This document shows, piece by piece, positions 20,966-33,709 of a DNA stretch of 64,000 nucleotides. Within the stretch, counting starts at the first letter, position 1; the number at the start of each line of letters is the position of its first letter. The DNA is from Cryptomeria japonica. Its lineage: Eukaryota > Streptophyta > Pinopsida > Cupressales > Cupressaceae. Below the pieces are notes generated by a model. The model worked only from the letters and a program-made list of their open reading frames with translations, did not search any database and was not told the DNA's origin. A program made the translations under genes and the position numbers. Where the stretch lies: contig NC_081411.1 in the NCBI RefSeq assembly GCF_030272615.1, positions 181,558,977 through 181,622,976 on the forward strand, in the 5' to 3' direction.

Positions 20966-23900
20966 GTCTATGTAAGACCATGTGAATTTGATTTGGCGCT
21001 TCTAGAATAATTTTACAAATTTGGGTTGTTCCTCTAGAGTGAGTAGAGATTCCAAATATATTTGGTGAGGAGTCTCAGGGGTCCCCACATTGAATTCTTT
21101 TGTTTCCTCAATTAGGATCGTCGATCTCTCCTAATTTGTACTAGAGGGGAGGATGTCAAAGCTTTCATCCGTAGGTGCCTCAGAGAGGTTTTCACCATTG
21201 GATACACTCTTTCTTTTTACTTGTTGGGATCAAACAGTACCACAGTGTGGTTTTCACCGGAAGATCCATGTTTTATTGTGATATTTTTACAGCTAAAAGG
21301 TTTGGCATCCATCCCAAAGTATGTTGTGCTATTAAGTTCGATGTTGTGCGAATCCAGCTTTGTGATCCCCTCTTGGTATGTCATACTGTAGTTCCAAAAA
21401 GTCAATGATCACCTCATCATTTTGGAATTGGTCAAGGCATGGGGGATTAGGTTGGTTCCATTCAATGAGTTTAGGATGGATAATGGGCATTACCTCAAAG
21501 ATCGGGTTAAGTTCATGGGATGCGTCAGTGAGGGTTAAGACACCGTGGTGAAGGTCATTGATGGTACTCTCCCTGTTAGAATCAGGGGTGGATAATGGGC
21601 ATGACCTCATCAATTAAGTTAGAGAAGGTGTTAGTGAGGGTTAAGATAGATGAGTGAAGTTCATCGATGGTACTCTCCTTGTTAGGTTTTGGTGTTAGTT
21701 TTGATGTAGGACCTATGGAAGGTGCTTCTTGCTCATGAGCCCAAAAGGTTTTAATCCATGCCAGACCTGTAAACTGGGATATCCTTACGGGATGGTGGAG
21801 ATGATGTATCTTCTTCATCTGAAGTATTTAGATTCACTGCATCAAATTTCCACTCATGCGAGTCAGTCTCTAAATCACTTTCTAACATCCGATTACTGTA
21901 CCATGTTGGGATGCCTTTTGTATTAAATAGTGCATTGGTCATGGGCTTATGCACTTTTATGGGTCGGATTGATGGTGTTGTTGGTAGGATTATTGGTGTT
22001 GGAGATGTCGCTACTGTGAGTATCGGTGTTGTTCATGCTGCTGCTGGGAGGATCGGTGTTGTTGGCACTACTGTTGTTTCTGATGGAATTGTCAGTGATG
22101 TTGCTGATGGTACTGATGTTGTTGATGGAGTTATGGGGTTTGTTGATGCTGTGGGTGATACCGATGCTACTACTGATAATTTTATCAGTCTTGTTGGTGT
22201 AGTGGATGCGAGTGATGCTGTTGATTTGATTATCAGTCTTGTTGGTGCAATTGGTGCTATTGTTGCTATTGATGGGCTTATCATTTTTTTGGGTGAAGTG
22301 GGTTTTGTTGGTGCCGTAAAGATAATCAAGGAGGGCCTCCTTGGAGTAACCATTTGATACATGGGTTTGTTGGGTTTACCTTTGAATTTGAGCTTAGGAA
22401 GAGCTTCTTTTTGAAATCCTAATCCAGTGTTATCTTTGGGTTTCAACTCAGGCTGTAGGGGCTCATGTCATCTTTGTTTACAAGGTCCCAAAGCACTCTG
22501 ACCATCATAGCCTATTCTTTGCATAATGGTGAGGCCTTTGCCATATTTATCAGTAGGAAGCTTAGCCTATGGGATTATTTTTGTGGTGATAAGGTCTTTG
22601 TAGATCCATTCTATTAGGTCCTCATCTCTAGTTTCCTCTTCTTGACTTTTACCAAGGATAAAATCTGCCAAAGTGCATTCTTGTTTAGTCGATGGCATTT
22701 GAAGCAACTTTTGAGGCTTTCCATGAGTTCTAGGGGAAGTGGGTAATTGCCCAACACAAAAGAGTTGGCTTAGATTATATTCCCTAGGACCTTCCTCTGC
22801 CATTTTCATTTTCAACTTCTCTTGCTTTGATATAGGGGTGATTGAGATGGAAAGAGAGGCCGGACTAACATATGATGTAGATGGGATAGCTTTTCTGTCA
22901 TTAGGAATGGTAATCTCTAGCTGATGATTAATATTGTTGCAATATGCAAATGGATTTGCATCGCCAAGGATTGTGATTTCTACACCATTATGGGGAAACT
23001 TGATACACTGATGATAGGTGGATGGAACGGCTTGCATGGCGTGTATCCAAGGTCTTCCTAACAACAAATTATATGGCAGAGGAAGGTCCAGAACTTGACA
23101 GATGATGTGCTTCACCACTGGGCCCACTTTGATAGGTAACACAACTACTCTTTTGGAAGAACGCTCCACATCATCATAGGCCTTAATGTTATCTTCTTGC
23201 GGGGGTCCACTGATTCAACTGTATATCCCAATGCTGTGACCAACTGTAGGGTACATATATTCAAGTCAGCTCCATTGTCAATCAAGACTCACTTAATTCT
23301 GTGTTGGTTGACGAATCCTTCAATGTGAAGGGATGCGTTATGTGGTTGTTGGAATGAAGCGTTGTCACTTTTGAAAAAAGTGAGGCATGGTGATGACCTG
23401 AGACTGCCAACCATGGCTTGAAATTGATTTGTGTTAAAGTTGGCAGGGATTGACGCTTCTTGGAGAGCTTGATCCAAGATTGTTTTATGAGAAGTAGATA
23501 AGCACAAAAGCTCTAAGATGAATATAAGTGTGGGCGTTTTATCTAACTGCTCCACCAGATTATACTACTTTGGGATGGATGTTGTGCCTTGTGGAGTTGC
23601 TTTAATAGTGATCTTTCTATGACGTGTAACAACAATGCAGGTAGGGTTTGGATCTTTGATGGTGATGGTTGCAATTTGTTCATCGGCATCATAGAGGTGA
23701 TTCATAGTGTAATTTTTTGGTAGCTCATGTATAATTAGTTGTATCTATGTTTCACCCTGAGGTGGAAGGACCCCTTTGGTCTTGTGATGGAAGTGGATTC
23801 TTAAACATTTGGTGATCGTCATTTGAGGTTTTTGGGTCGTGTCTTTCGATTTCAATTTCTCCTTGGTCAATAAGATCTAGAACAAAATCTTTCAGTCTAT

Positions 23901-25256
23901 GGCAGTTACTTATTTTATGCCCTTTCCCTTGGTGGAATTCACAATGTTCATTATCTCTCCACCATGGAGGTTTGACTCGAGGTTCATAGTTAGATGTCTT
24001 TGATAAGGTCACCAGATTTGAAGAGACCAATTGACGCAATACCATTTCAATGGGTTCCCCCAAGGGTGTGTATGTACATTTTGGTTTATAATTTTGTTGC
24101 GATTGTCTTGGTTCCTCTTGCGGTGCATTGCGACCTTGATTTTGTGGAGGAGCAACGATGTTGTTTTTTAGGAGGGGGATTTTGCCCCGCAAATATGACC
24201 ACAGGTTGTGCACTTTTTATGGTCCTTGCATCTACGACCCCGTCATTGATGATGTTCTTGTTCTTATTCCAGAAGTTGGGTTTATCACTATTAAAACACA
24301 AGCGAGGGCCATCTTTTGGTTCATTGTATATTTTGATAAGTCCCTTTTTGATAAGGGCCTGTTCACATTTTAATCCTTGGGTGATCATGTCTTCAAAGGA
24401 CTCTGTGCCCTTCATGTCTAGATGGAATTCTATTTCATCATTCAAGTTGGAAACAAAATAGCTCTCCTGGCTTTTGTTTGGTATTGCACAGAACTGCCAT
24501 GGTAACATCCCGTTCTATGTTGTGTGAATAATGCATGATGAACTTTTGGATTAGTTCCTTGAATGTTCTAATGCTTCCTGTTAATCAAGAAAATCATTGC
24601 ATGGTTGTTCCCCCCAAACACTAAGGAAAGAGGCACATTAGATATGTGTCTTCATATGCCACTTCTAGGCAAGCTGAGTGAAACTCCCTGACATGATCTT
24701 TAGGGTCTCCTTTTCCCCAATACTTTTCAAACTTAGGTGTTTCAAACCCTTGCAGAAAAGGTGGCATATGTAGGTTCCTATCAAAGGGATAGGGACAAAT
24801 ATGAATAAGTGAAAACCAGGTAGTCTTCACACCACTATGGAGTTGTTGGGCGATATTCTCGACTTGTTGCCTCAACATGTCTATGTCGTTAGGAGGAGGA
24901 GGTGGGGGTTTCCTTGATTAAGGTCATATCTGAAGTAATCTCTACCTCTTCCACCCTCATTGCAACTGTGATGTTTTAATATTTACCATATTTGTGTGGT
25001 ATCAAAATCAGAGGTTAGTTTAGCTCCCTCTTGAGCAAGTCTCAAAAAAATGAGCATCTGCGTTATTTTTAAGGATTTCATTGAAAAGTCTATTGAACTT
25101 GGGGTTGTGTTGTGCTCTTTCTATTGCTTCAGGAGTTGGAGTACTAGGATCTTCATCATTTGTACCTCCTCTGATGGCTTCTTGAAAGTCATTGAGGTTT
25201 TCATCCTCCTCTTCTTTGATCTCTAGTTGTCTAGTTTTTGATCTGGTGTGAGCCAT
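20966..25256 (-). pseudogene. Gag, protease and N-terminal RT region of GA
   Basis: Starts at ATG 25254-25256 (MAHTRSKTRQLEI), aligned to the G0 start. Capsid-type Gag spans about 24500-24880, and the knuckle HCEFHQGKGHKISNC lies at about 23900-23945, intact. The protease motif near 23268-23285 reads LIDNGADLNIC and keeps the Asp. A GRPWIHAM segment follows near 23035. A G-patch-like stretch lies at about 22380-22560. Then a Thr/Ser/Pro-rich insertion (21955-22320) and the region before RT at 20966-21400. At least three frames are used and stops are frequent. The copia junction at 20966 removes the start of the RT domain. Confidence 0.8.
21955..22320 (-). repeat. Low-complexity insertion coding Thr/Ser/Pro/Ala-rich linker
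   Basis: The plus strand is full of GTTGNTGGT-type triplets; the minus frame reads runs such as TTPTRLIK and ASTNPITPS. GC has no such segment between its G-patch-like region and RT, so it is an expansion in GA. The open plus-strand frame here is a by-product. Confidence 0.7.
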
Positions 25257-25727
25257 TTTGTTTGAAAGTTTGTTTGAGGTTTTTGTGAAAGTGTTTATGA
25301 GTTGGTTATGGAATGAGAGATAAATTTTTTGTGAAGTATTTAGAAGATAGATCTCTAACACTGAAGGTTGGATTTTACCAAAGTTCTTTGTGAATTTCTC
25401 TTTGTGTTGTCAACAATATTGATGTGATAAGGTATAGCAAGGTTTGAGATGTGTTACAAACCAAGCTACCTAGTAATGAGAGGATACACTCATAGACTAG
25501 TTTTAACTTGTGTAGAAATGCCTCTTAGGATGATTTATCCTAGATGTAGAGACACTCTAAAAAATGATGTGTTGTTTTGATTTAAGCAATATCTACAAAG
25601 AACTTGGGACAAGATATTTTTATGTTTCGAGAGTTGAATGTATAGATGATGTATGAATGTGAGAGTGGATGGAATATGGATCTCAATAAAAACTTTGTGC
25701 CACAAATGGGACTTCTTCTTCCTCTTC
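25257..25727 (-). other. Spacer between extra ORF and gag in GA
   Basis: No gene. Similar to 2956-3389 of G0, with the shared phrase TACCTAGTAATGAGAGGAT. It may hold the gag translation signal; nothing more specific is visible. Confidence 0.5.
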
Positions 25728-26231
25728 TCACTCACGGGTTGGTGGTTCTTCACGAGCTATGTTATATGTAATGTAGATGTTTGGAAAGAAAGCAGGGTTG
25801 ATTTTGCCTCCTTTGTTTTTGTGATAACTCAAAGCTCTATATTGAGTAAAAGCTCTGTTGTTCAAAGGCTCTTTATCAAACTCGTTGGATTTTCCTTGAA
25901 GATATAGACGCATATGATGGAAGAAAGATTTGTGTGAGATAAAAATTTGTCTATTGAGATAGAAAAAATTCCTTTTGATAAAAGCCTTTGAACTCAATGG
26001 TCTTTTCTTCAAATTGACATGTTGATGAAGATTCCTTTTTCTCAAGATTTGAAGGATGGTCATAAAAATTGACATCTTGTTTGCACTTTGTTTTGATGTT
26101 TTTGTTTGTTGGTCAAATATTTGATGGAAAATTGTGTTGGATGAATACTTGGTTTGAATTGGTTTTGAATTTCTTTGACAAGAAAACAGAGCAAGCACAC
26201 AAACACAATAATTTTGCCACAAAAGGCACAA
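25728..26231 (-). CDS. Extra ORF upstream of gag in GA (unknown function)
   Basis: A 167-codon ORF related to the G0 ORF at 3390-4025: basic N-terminal two thirds, then HHMRLYLQGKSNEFDKEPLN and GGKINPAFFPNIYITY. A stop shortens the acidic tail (EEPPTRE), while the following codons still read as the acidic tail and SFY ending of G0. It is not the frame of gag. The function is unknown. Its position between primer site and gag is unusual, since plant Ty3 elements normally put extra ORFs after pol. An alternative is a leader uORF. Confidence 0.55.
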   Translation of the reverse strand: MCLLWQNYCVCVLALFSCQRNSKPIQTKYSSNTIFHQIFDQQTKTSKQSANKMSIFMTILQILRKRNLHQHVNLKKRPLSSKAFIKRNFFYLNRQIFISHKSFFHHMRLYLQGKSNEFDKEPLNNRAFTQYRALSYHKNKGGKINPAFFPNIYITYNIAREEPPTRE

Positions 26232-27830
26232 AATAGGTGTGGGTCTAAATCAATCCAATCTTTGAACTTTTTGACCCCTTTAAAATGTTTCTGTATGTTT
26301 TTCTAGAATCCTGAAGTTGGCTCAATTTATCACTTGTCTGACACAAAATGAAGACACTTCAAACACACTTTATCCCTAAGGTCAAATGGCCAGTTGAGAT
26401 AATTTCAGCCCACATCTTGCTATTTCTTCAACTTTGGTACTACATACCTTATGAATCCTGCCATAGTAGGTAAGGATGTGATATACTAAGTCTTGCGCGA
26501 GCATAATAGATAGATGATCCTTATGATGGGGGAGTCACCACTTTTATCAAGCTATAAGTAGCCTTTCAAAAAGCCCCGTTTATACTCAAGGAAATATGTA
26601 TGGTGAGTATCTTGGGAGAAAAACCATCTATGCTCTTGCACTTAACTTCTCACAAACATCCTCAATCAATAGAACATGTGGGTTTCTATATAAAAAGGTG
26701 TCTAGTAATTTTTGATGTTTTTGGACATAAGTTCATCCTGCAGTGACTCGCTTAAGAGCCTTGTAACTTGTGGTGGGGCCCATATGTACTTTTGGCAAGT
26801 TACACTATAGGAACAACTATACCCAAAGCTACAACTTTCGCTCACAACTGATTTCTATAGAAGCTCAAAAGATTTACCACGTGAGTTTGTTCCCAAGAGT
26901 GATGTATCTCTTGGCATGCCTCTCTTAAAAAGATAAAACTTTGAGTGTTACTAACACTTTTCTCTTTCACTTAGGACCATGAAAGCCAAGGGAGAGGATA
27001 GTGTGTGTTAGAAGTAGGACCACTCGACAAACTTTGCACAAGTGTGCCAAACACTGAAAACACTTGTTCTTTTTAACCAAGTTATAGCAATGTGATCTAA
27101 AAGCTATTTGGAGATGTTGCTCCAACAATCATGGTGTTCTTTTAAACTTCAAGGCAAAAATGTTATGTAATCTAGGAACTTAAAATCTTGGTCAACTGAA
27201 TTTGAAACATGTTTTGCTTTGAAGTAAATCTCTTTGAAAATAAAACTTTGACAAATTGGGGGTTCTTTTTAACTTGCACAAATGAAGTGTTGATTGTGAA
27301 TTTTAGCTTCATGCAAGAAATAAAAGTTGTTTTGTCTTGTTTTAAAACCCAAAATGAAATGAATTCTAACTTGCAAAAAAAACAAATTTGTTAGGTTTGA
27401 GTTTGTGGTTCTTTTTATTTTGAGATTCCTTTTAAACCCAAATTTAAAAGATGTGATTCATTTTAGGACCCAAAAGGAAATGTGAAGTTAATTCTCTTAA
27501 GACAAAATAGAAAATGAATTCATTTTAAACCCAACTTTAAAATACAAAGTTAGTAAAAAATAATTTTGCTTCCTAATCTAACTCTTAAAAATCTTGCAAA
27601 GGGGGTTAGTCAAGAGTCTGCACAAAAAAGCAATCAGTCAGTGAAAAAGAGATTTTTGGTGGGCTTCTACAAGCCTAAATGTTTTTGATTTTTCGGTTAC
27701 AAAAAGAATTTTACAACTCTCTATTACAATAGCGCCACTCTATGTGAAAATAGAAGCGCTATTTAACACGAAAGTGTTGTATTAATGATAGAAGCGCTAA
27801 ACTAAATACAACCGTGCTACAAGAAAGATA
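26232..27830 (-). other. GA leader, first part, interrupted by TO-1
   Basis: Conserved leader block at 26340-27060, then A/T-rich sequence. Near the insertion point there are GCGCTA-type motifs (about 27730-27800). No coding capacity is evident. The leader resumes at 34507 after the TO-1 insertion and its target duplication. Confidence 0.65.
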
Positions 27831-28601
27831 TTTTAGGATTCCCAAAGATACTGAGAGGGAGGGGTGAATCAGTATCTAACCAGTATATAAATTTACTTGA
27901 CTTAAAATAGAAAAAGCATATTAAATTTGTGTATCGGTAAACCAGAAATAATGCAGCAAATAAGAACAATAACAACAACATGATAACCACACCATAACAT
28001 AGTATTTTAATGAGGAAACCCGATGTGGGAAAAACCTCGGTGGGATATGTAACCCACAATATTCGCTTACTGGCCAATAAGGGAATATTACTTTTACAAT
28101 AGGGGCCTGCACATGCAGGAAGACCAAGTGTCTAGAGCTCAGAAGTCACATTGACTTACAAAAATGGATTACACTAATCCAATGTCTTGTACCGCTTCAA
28201 ATCAGCATCTGCTATGCCAGATTCAGTACTGGTTTAAGCTCTGCTACATACATAAACCCTTAACCAATAATTCACATATTAGGTCTGCATATTTCGCATC
28301 CTATCTAATTTCTTCTCTCTACTTCTAAATGATCTACAATGATCTCATACATATATGAGTCATATTACAATTCACCATGTCGGCTTACAAAAGATTTTAT
28401 AATTAATTACAAATTATAAATACACAAAATTCCTGTCGGCCAGGGTGCCGGTATTCTTCCTTTTTGCTGCTGGTGTTCTGTGTGCTGGTGTAGAGTCTGT
28501 CGGTGCCGATGCCTTCTGGTATCATATGATTGTAAGGTTGCCATCAATGACAATACCTTCAATCACCTACAATTTCTCATTGGAGTGTGTATTTGCCAAC
28601 A
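27831..28601 (-). repeat. TO-1 3' LTR
   Basis: On the minus strand starts TGTTGGCAAATACACAC at 28601 and ends at 27831 (ending TCCTAAAA, the expected CA mutated to AA). Length 771 bp. Inverted repeat AGATACT and AGTATCT near the end surround the C-rich block. The polypurine tract GCCAAAGGGGGAGAT lies just to the right. Confidence 0.9.
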
Positions 28602-28795
28602 ATCTCCCCCTTTGGCATTGATGGCAACACTCATGAGAAAAATTTCAAGAATGTATCAAAAATTGAAGTCCAAAAATCTTTCCAAAAACTGTGCCAAAAT
28701 TATTACCAGATGTGTGCTCCCCCTGAGTAGATGATCTCTACTTTTGGATTTTTCTCATCACACTACTCCCCCTTTGACATCAATGACAAAGGTTG

Positions 28796-31700
28796 TCATT
28801 CGTTGTCAGTGGAGTCCTGCTTGGATTCTTGTAACCGGTGGGTTACAATCTGAAAGATATCTGTCAAAATTAAATTTATACCATTACTGAATGTTTTGCA
28901 GTCTTTTATTGTCTCTTATGTTCTCTGCACTGTATCAGTGAGTATGTGCATTTTCTCTTCCGGTGTCTTCAGTCTTGGAACCAGAGCCTCAGATATTTCT
29001 TTTCTCAAAGAAATAAGGTATTCTAGTCTTGGACTAAGTCTGCATTTGAAGTCTTTTTCTTTATCCTTTATTCCCTGTTTGTCATTCTCTAATTTCTTGA
29101 TTTTCTCTTCTTGCTCTGCAATCTTCTTCTCTATCTCCAAAAATGAATCTGATGCACCTATCAGATTGTCAGCAATATTGTTTATCTTATCTTGTGCTTT
29201 GCTGATTTCCTTGTCAAGATCCTCTGTTAAGCCATTTGTTTTACAAGTGGCCCTGTATAGTTTCTTGAAGTCATAAATTATTTCTCCAAGTTCCGGTAAT
29301 AGGGTATCCATTTCTTCCTTGTTCTTCTTCACAATATCCTCAAAGAATTTCTCTTTTTCTTTTATCATTCTTTCCTTAAATATATCCTCATTTATTTGAT
29401 CAACCGTCAATATGTTGCCGGTGATGAACTTAGACAATGTGTCTAGTTGACCTAAATAATCCTTATTATCAATAATGCATTTTGGTGCTATCAATTTAAG
29501 AATTGGAATTGTATCGTCAATAGCCTTATAGGTTTGTGCATTGCATTCTGTTATCTTCTTTATTGAATCTAACAAGACCTCTGTTACATTTGTAGGTCTA
29601 AATTCTGCCATAGAAGTACCAGATTTTTACCCAATAGTCTTCACAATAGGCATGCTACCAGTTGTGGTAATTACCTTGCTTGATTCGACCTCTGGTAGGT
29701 CAGTCTATGTTTGCAATTCTATAAGTAGGGGTTTGGGCTTTTTAGTTTGTGCCGCTGGCACTGTTTCAGTCTGAATTTGAGCCTCAACCTGTAACTGTTC
29801 CGTTTTCTCCATTTTTGTCTCAGAAGGTTTTTCTGAGCTTTCAACTGCCGGTTTCTTAGATGTAATCTCAGTTTGTACCTCTGAACTTTCCTTTGCTGGT
29901 TCTTCAGATGGTTTATCTGTTGTATCTACCAGTTTCTTAGTGGTATCCTCTGTCAGTTGCTCTGCCTATGTAGGTTTTTCTATGTTTATCTCAACCTCTG
30001 CAGCCGATGACTCAGTAGTCACATTTTTCTCCTTATCCTCAGTGGTTTCTCTGTCAACCACAACATTAACTTCCTGTGTGTCTACATTTACCATATACAA
30101 AATTTCAGATTTAGGATTTGTATCCTCTACCGGAGTCTCCATACTCTTTGTGGCCGATTGATTGTCAGTAGTGTCTACCGGTGGAGTATTTGAAAGAGGT
30201 GGGGGCACATTGTCAGTTATTTTTAGTCTTGGAGGTCCACCTACCTTACCTTTTCCCTTATCTCTATCCTTTTGATATACTTTGATAGTCTTTGGCCTAA
30301 GTAATTCTTCCTATTTTTCTTTTTCCACAAATAATATATCTTATGCATCTGCTATTTCCTCAAAAACTTCCTTTACTCTTCCTGCCATCAGTGCTACATG
30401 CTGGTGAGTAGTGGAAAATATTTTCCGGTTTGCTTCACTGATTAGTTTGTCTATTTCATCAGTTGAGTTGACTAGATGTACTGCAAGTAATTTTTCAATC
30501 TTAATTTTCTTGTCCAGCTCAACAATGGCTAACCTTCTAGCTTCGAGTCTCCTATACAGGTCATTTGGAATTTCATCAACAACTTCCATTAAGAATTTCT
30601 TATATATATCTAAGTGCAAAATTACACTATTCTTTATGCTTTCCTTGTCATCTGTAGATAGTGTGTTGTATATTTTGTTGATGTTCTTCAGCTTACCATC
30701 CTTTGTAATTTCACTAAGAAGTTTGTCTATTAGGGAAATATCTTGTTTTATCTTCTTCTTCTTAGGAGTCATTTTCTTTGTCGGAGGCCTTACTGCCTGT
30801 TGTTTTTGTCTTATTCTTTTTGGTGTAGGAGAGGGTGCCTGTGTGGGTTTTCTTTTCCTTTCAACCCTTTTAAATATAGCCGGTATATCACTCTTAGAAG
30901 AAGTTCCAACTGGTGAAAGATGAGTTTCCAGTTGAAGTGCTTCCAACTCACTTTTAGTTATACCAGTTTGTTTCAAAACATCTTCCTTAATTGCCTTTGC
31001 CTGTCGAGATCCTTTCCTTACTTTTGCTTCAACTCTCTTAACTCTTTTCCTTGATTGAATTCCACTTTCTATTGTTTCAGCATTTCCAAAAACTTCCTCA
31101 GTAGGTTCCTTGGGTGATTCAAGGAGGGCTTTTGCATAAGTTTCAATGATATTGTCATTTGTTTCATAGCCCATTTCAGTTACCCAGATAGTTCTAGGAA
31201 TAACTGCCTCCATCCAAATTTCATCTTTCTTGATCACAAAACAAATTTCATTATGATATTTATCCACAATAGCTTGTGACAGTCTTACTCTAGTTTTCAT
31301 TCAAGCCTTCAATGCTTGAAAATGTTCATTTAGGTTTTTCTCCTGGTTCTCTCCCATATTGTTCAATAGATCTAATAGTTGTTTTCCTACTAGTATGCCA
31401 AAGCCAAAATCTCTTGCACCAATACCGGGTACTTGTTTGGTTATGTACAACATCAAACAAACAAGCAAGTTTCCAAATCTGAATGTTCCTTTCTTATCTC
31501 TTTTAATCTTTCCCAAATTTTCTATCAACTCATATTTAAGCCATTCACATATATCTATCCTTGCATTATCATTGACCATATCATAGGCACTTTTGATACA
31601 TAGGCTAGAAACAGAGTTCAACCTATTTGCATGTGTAGCCTTATAACCTAAGATCATACTGATAAATCTAACATTTATATCTTTTACATCATTTACCCTT

Positions 31701-32220
31701 AGAGACCTTTTATCAAATGTTGCACCAGTTAGGTTTATCACTGTGTCATTTGAGACCTTCTTTGTTTTGTCAGGTCTGTTACTGGTGGAAGGTAACCCTG
31801 TTACAACTTTTACCACTTCTTTTGTGATTTTATGAATTGAATTAACCAGAAAAATTCACCATGTACTCTGCTTAACACAATCCTTATGATATCCTTGGGA
31901 AAATCCAGGACACTAAGGATTTCAGTAAAACCTAGGGTTTCCACTATCTTATGTTCAGGTTTGACATTTCCAGACTCATCACAAATCATAGTCTTATATA
32001 TATTCTTAATCTCATCATCACCTAGTTCCTCAATATGACAATGTATATACATCCTAGGGTCTTCAACATATACTACTCCTTTAGGGATTTGAGAAAATGC
32101 ACCTATGCTATCATCTTTCTTTGCAATTTAGGGGACAAGTTGGAATACGGGTCTAGGGTGCTTAACAACTTCAACAACAGTAGGGTTTGCAATAAATTCA
32201 GGAGTGGATGAAGATGCCAT
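28796..32220 (-). pseudogene. TO-1 ORF2: large protein of unknown function, degraded
   Basis: Starts ATG 32218-32220 (MASSSTPEFIANP); the homologous stop is at 28796-28798, a span of about 1,140 codons. I do not recognise a known domain. N-terminal part: IYxHCHIxELGDDEIK-type sequence, VTGLPST, LTGATFDKRSLRVNDVKDIN, KGTFRFGNLLVCLMLY. Middle: basic Lys/Arg-rich stretch (KKMTPKKKKIKQD), then an acidic and Thr-rich linker. C-terminal part: predicted coiled coil rich in Glu and Lys. Breaks: a shift near 31815, stops near 31300, 30340, 29615 and 28916. Much of it is identical to TO-2 ORF2. The VTGLP-style motif recalls uncharacterised plant transposon-associated proteins, weak and unchecked. Confidence 0.7.
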
Positions 32221-32526
32221 AGCTATAAATACTTCAAACTACCTTAAGGATGAATGATTTGATGGATTTCTTCACTTCTTCGCTTGGAATGCCTTCGCTC
32301 GAGAATTTTTCGTGCTCTCGAAGATGTGAATGCTCGGTGAATGAAATAGGAGCCAAAACACTTGCTTTATAATGTTATTTTCTCCAACTACCACATTTAA
32401 TGCTTGCCGGTTAAGTCACAACTTAACTCATCTGCCGGTATAGAAGTAATTTCAACTTCTCACCATCAACCGAGGGAATAACAGCATGTTTTTCATTTTG
32501 TTGCTAAACCCCCAAAATAATTTTCT
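32221..32526 (-). other. Spacer between ORF1 and ORF2 of TO-1
   Basis: About 300 bp without a reading frame of note; A/T-rich with a few CCGG sites. The equivalent spacer in TO-2 is 45287-45589. ORF2 is far from the ORF1 stop, so its translation would need a separate RNA or internal initiation. Confidence 0.55.
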
Positions 32527-33638
32527 TCAGTTAGATGAAGAGACTCCTATCGGTGGAGTGTTACTCTGTTTTGCCGGTGGAGGAGTATTCCCATCAACAT
32601 TCTGATCTAACTTTTTGATCCATTGTTTTGAGAATTCTTTCTTTACCTCTTCAACCTTTTCTTTACCTTTCAAACTGGGACCTTTGTTATTTGCCGGTGA
32701 TGCCTTACTTCTACACAATTTAACAATATGTCCAATCTTGTTACATGCATAACAAGTCACATTGTTCTTCTGAATAGCTTTCCCATATCCTATGCCAGTA
32801 TGTGTTCTACATTGATTAGATAAGTGTCCAAATCTTCCACAAACATTACATCTTACATTCATTCTGCAATTTTCTAAATTATGACCAACTTTGTTGCATT
32901 TAGAACATTGACCGGTGGGTGTAATAGTGTTCTGATAATTTCTAGATCTACACTGATTTTCTCTATGACCATACTTGTTACAGTTAAAGCATTTGCCATT
33001 AAATTTGTAAGTAGTAGGTTGCCTTACTGGTTTGCTATGATCATGATTGTTTGTAGTACCGAAGCTTTCACCAATTTCAAAGCCAAGGCCATTTGTATCA
33101 CCATTAGGTTTTTGATTTTTCAGCATGTCATCAAGTTCCTCCGAACTTTTCTTAAATTTTTCCTTGTGTTGATTTGCAGTAGCCAATTCATTTTCCAAGA
33201 AGTCCTTCTATCCCATGAGTTTAGTTTTATCATGCTCCAAGTGAATTCGATTTGTCTTTAGCATATCATTCTCATGACCGAGTCTGAGATTTTCATTAGT
33301 AGCATCATTCTATCTTCTGGTCAAGTCATCTTCATTTTTATTTCTATCTTCAATTTCTTTACAAAATCTCATGGTCATATCCTGCATCTCATTCTTTGTT
33401 GTACTGCTTTCTTGTCTTAGCTTGTTTACCAGATCATTAAGAGTTTCATTTTCATCATTCTCATTCTGCATCTTTTCATAAAGTTCTATTCTCTTTTTCC
33501 TTGCAATAGTAAGATTTTCTTGAAGTGCTTGAATAATATCCTAAGCAGCCTTCAAATCATCTAAAGTTTGATATTCTTCACTTTTTTTGCATCATAGTCT
33601 CTAAGAGCCGTTTCCAATTGTTTTCTCAAGTTTTCCAT
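32527..33638 (-). pseudogene. TO-1 ORF1: coiled-coil protein with four CCHC zinc knuckles
   Basis: Start ATG 33636-33638 (MENLRKQLETALRDYDAKK), about 370 codons. The N-terminal half is Glu/Lys/Asn-rich and heptad-like, likely coiled coil. The C-terminal half has four C-x2-C-x4-H-x4-C knuckles: CFNCNKYGHRENQC, CSKCNKVGHNLENC, CNVCGRFGHLSNQC and CYACNKIGHIVKLC, all intact. It then ends in a Lys-rich tail and SSSN. This resembles a nucleocapsid: RNA binding by the knuckles, self-association by the coil, but no capsid domain is visible. A frameshift near 33580 and stops around 33190-33545 break it. The copia Gag here has one knuckle, so ORF1 is not simply that gag. Confidence 0.75.
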
Positions 33639-33696
33639 CTCCACTAGTGTCAAGATCTTCCTCAAGCTATTAGGCTTTTGAAAATAGAGGACCAGG

Positions 33697-33709
33697 CTCT
33701 GGTACCAAT
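33697..33709 (-). other. TO-1 primer binding site
   Basis: The minus strand reads TTGGTACCAGAGC next to the LTR edge: the initiator tRNA-Met type site of copia elements with one C for T. Confidence 0.75.

Noticed and set aside
21911-22357. Gly/Val/Asp-rich plus-strand ORF
   Set aside because: It is the complement of a low-complexity Thr/Ser/Pro linker in the GA polyprotein.
28480-28734. Cys-rich small plus-strand ORF in the TO-1 3' LTR
   Set aside because: It crosses the LTR boundary on the antisense strand and is not preserved in the other LTRs.
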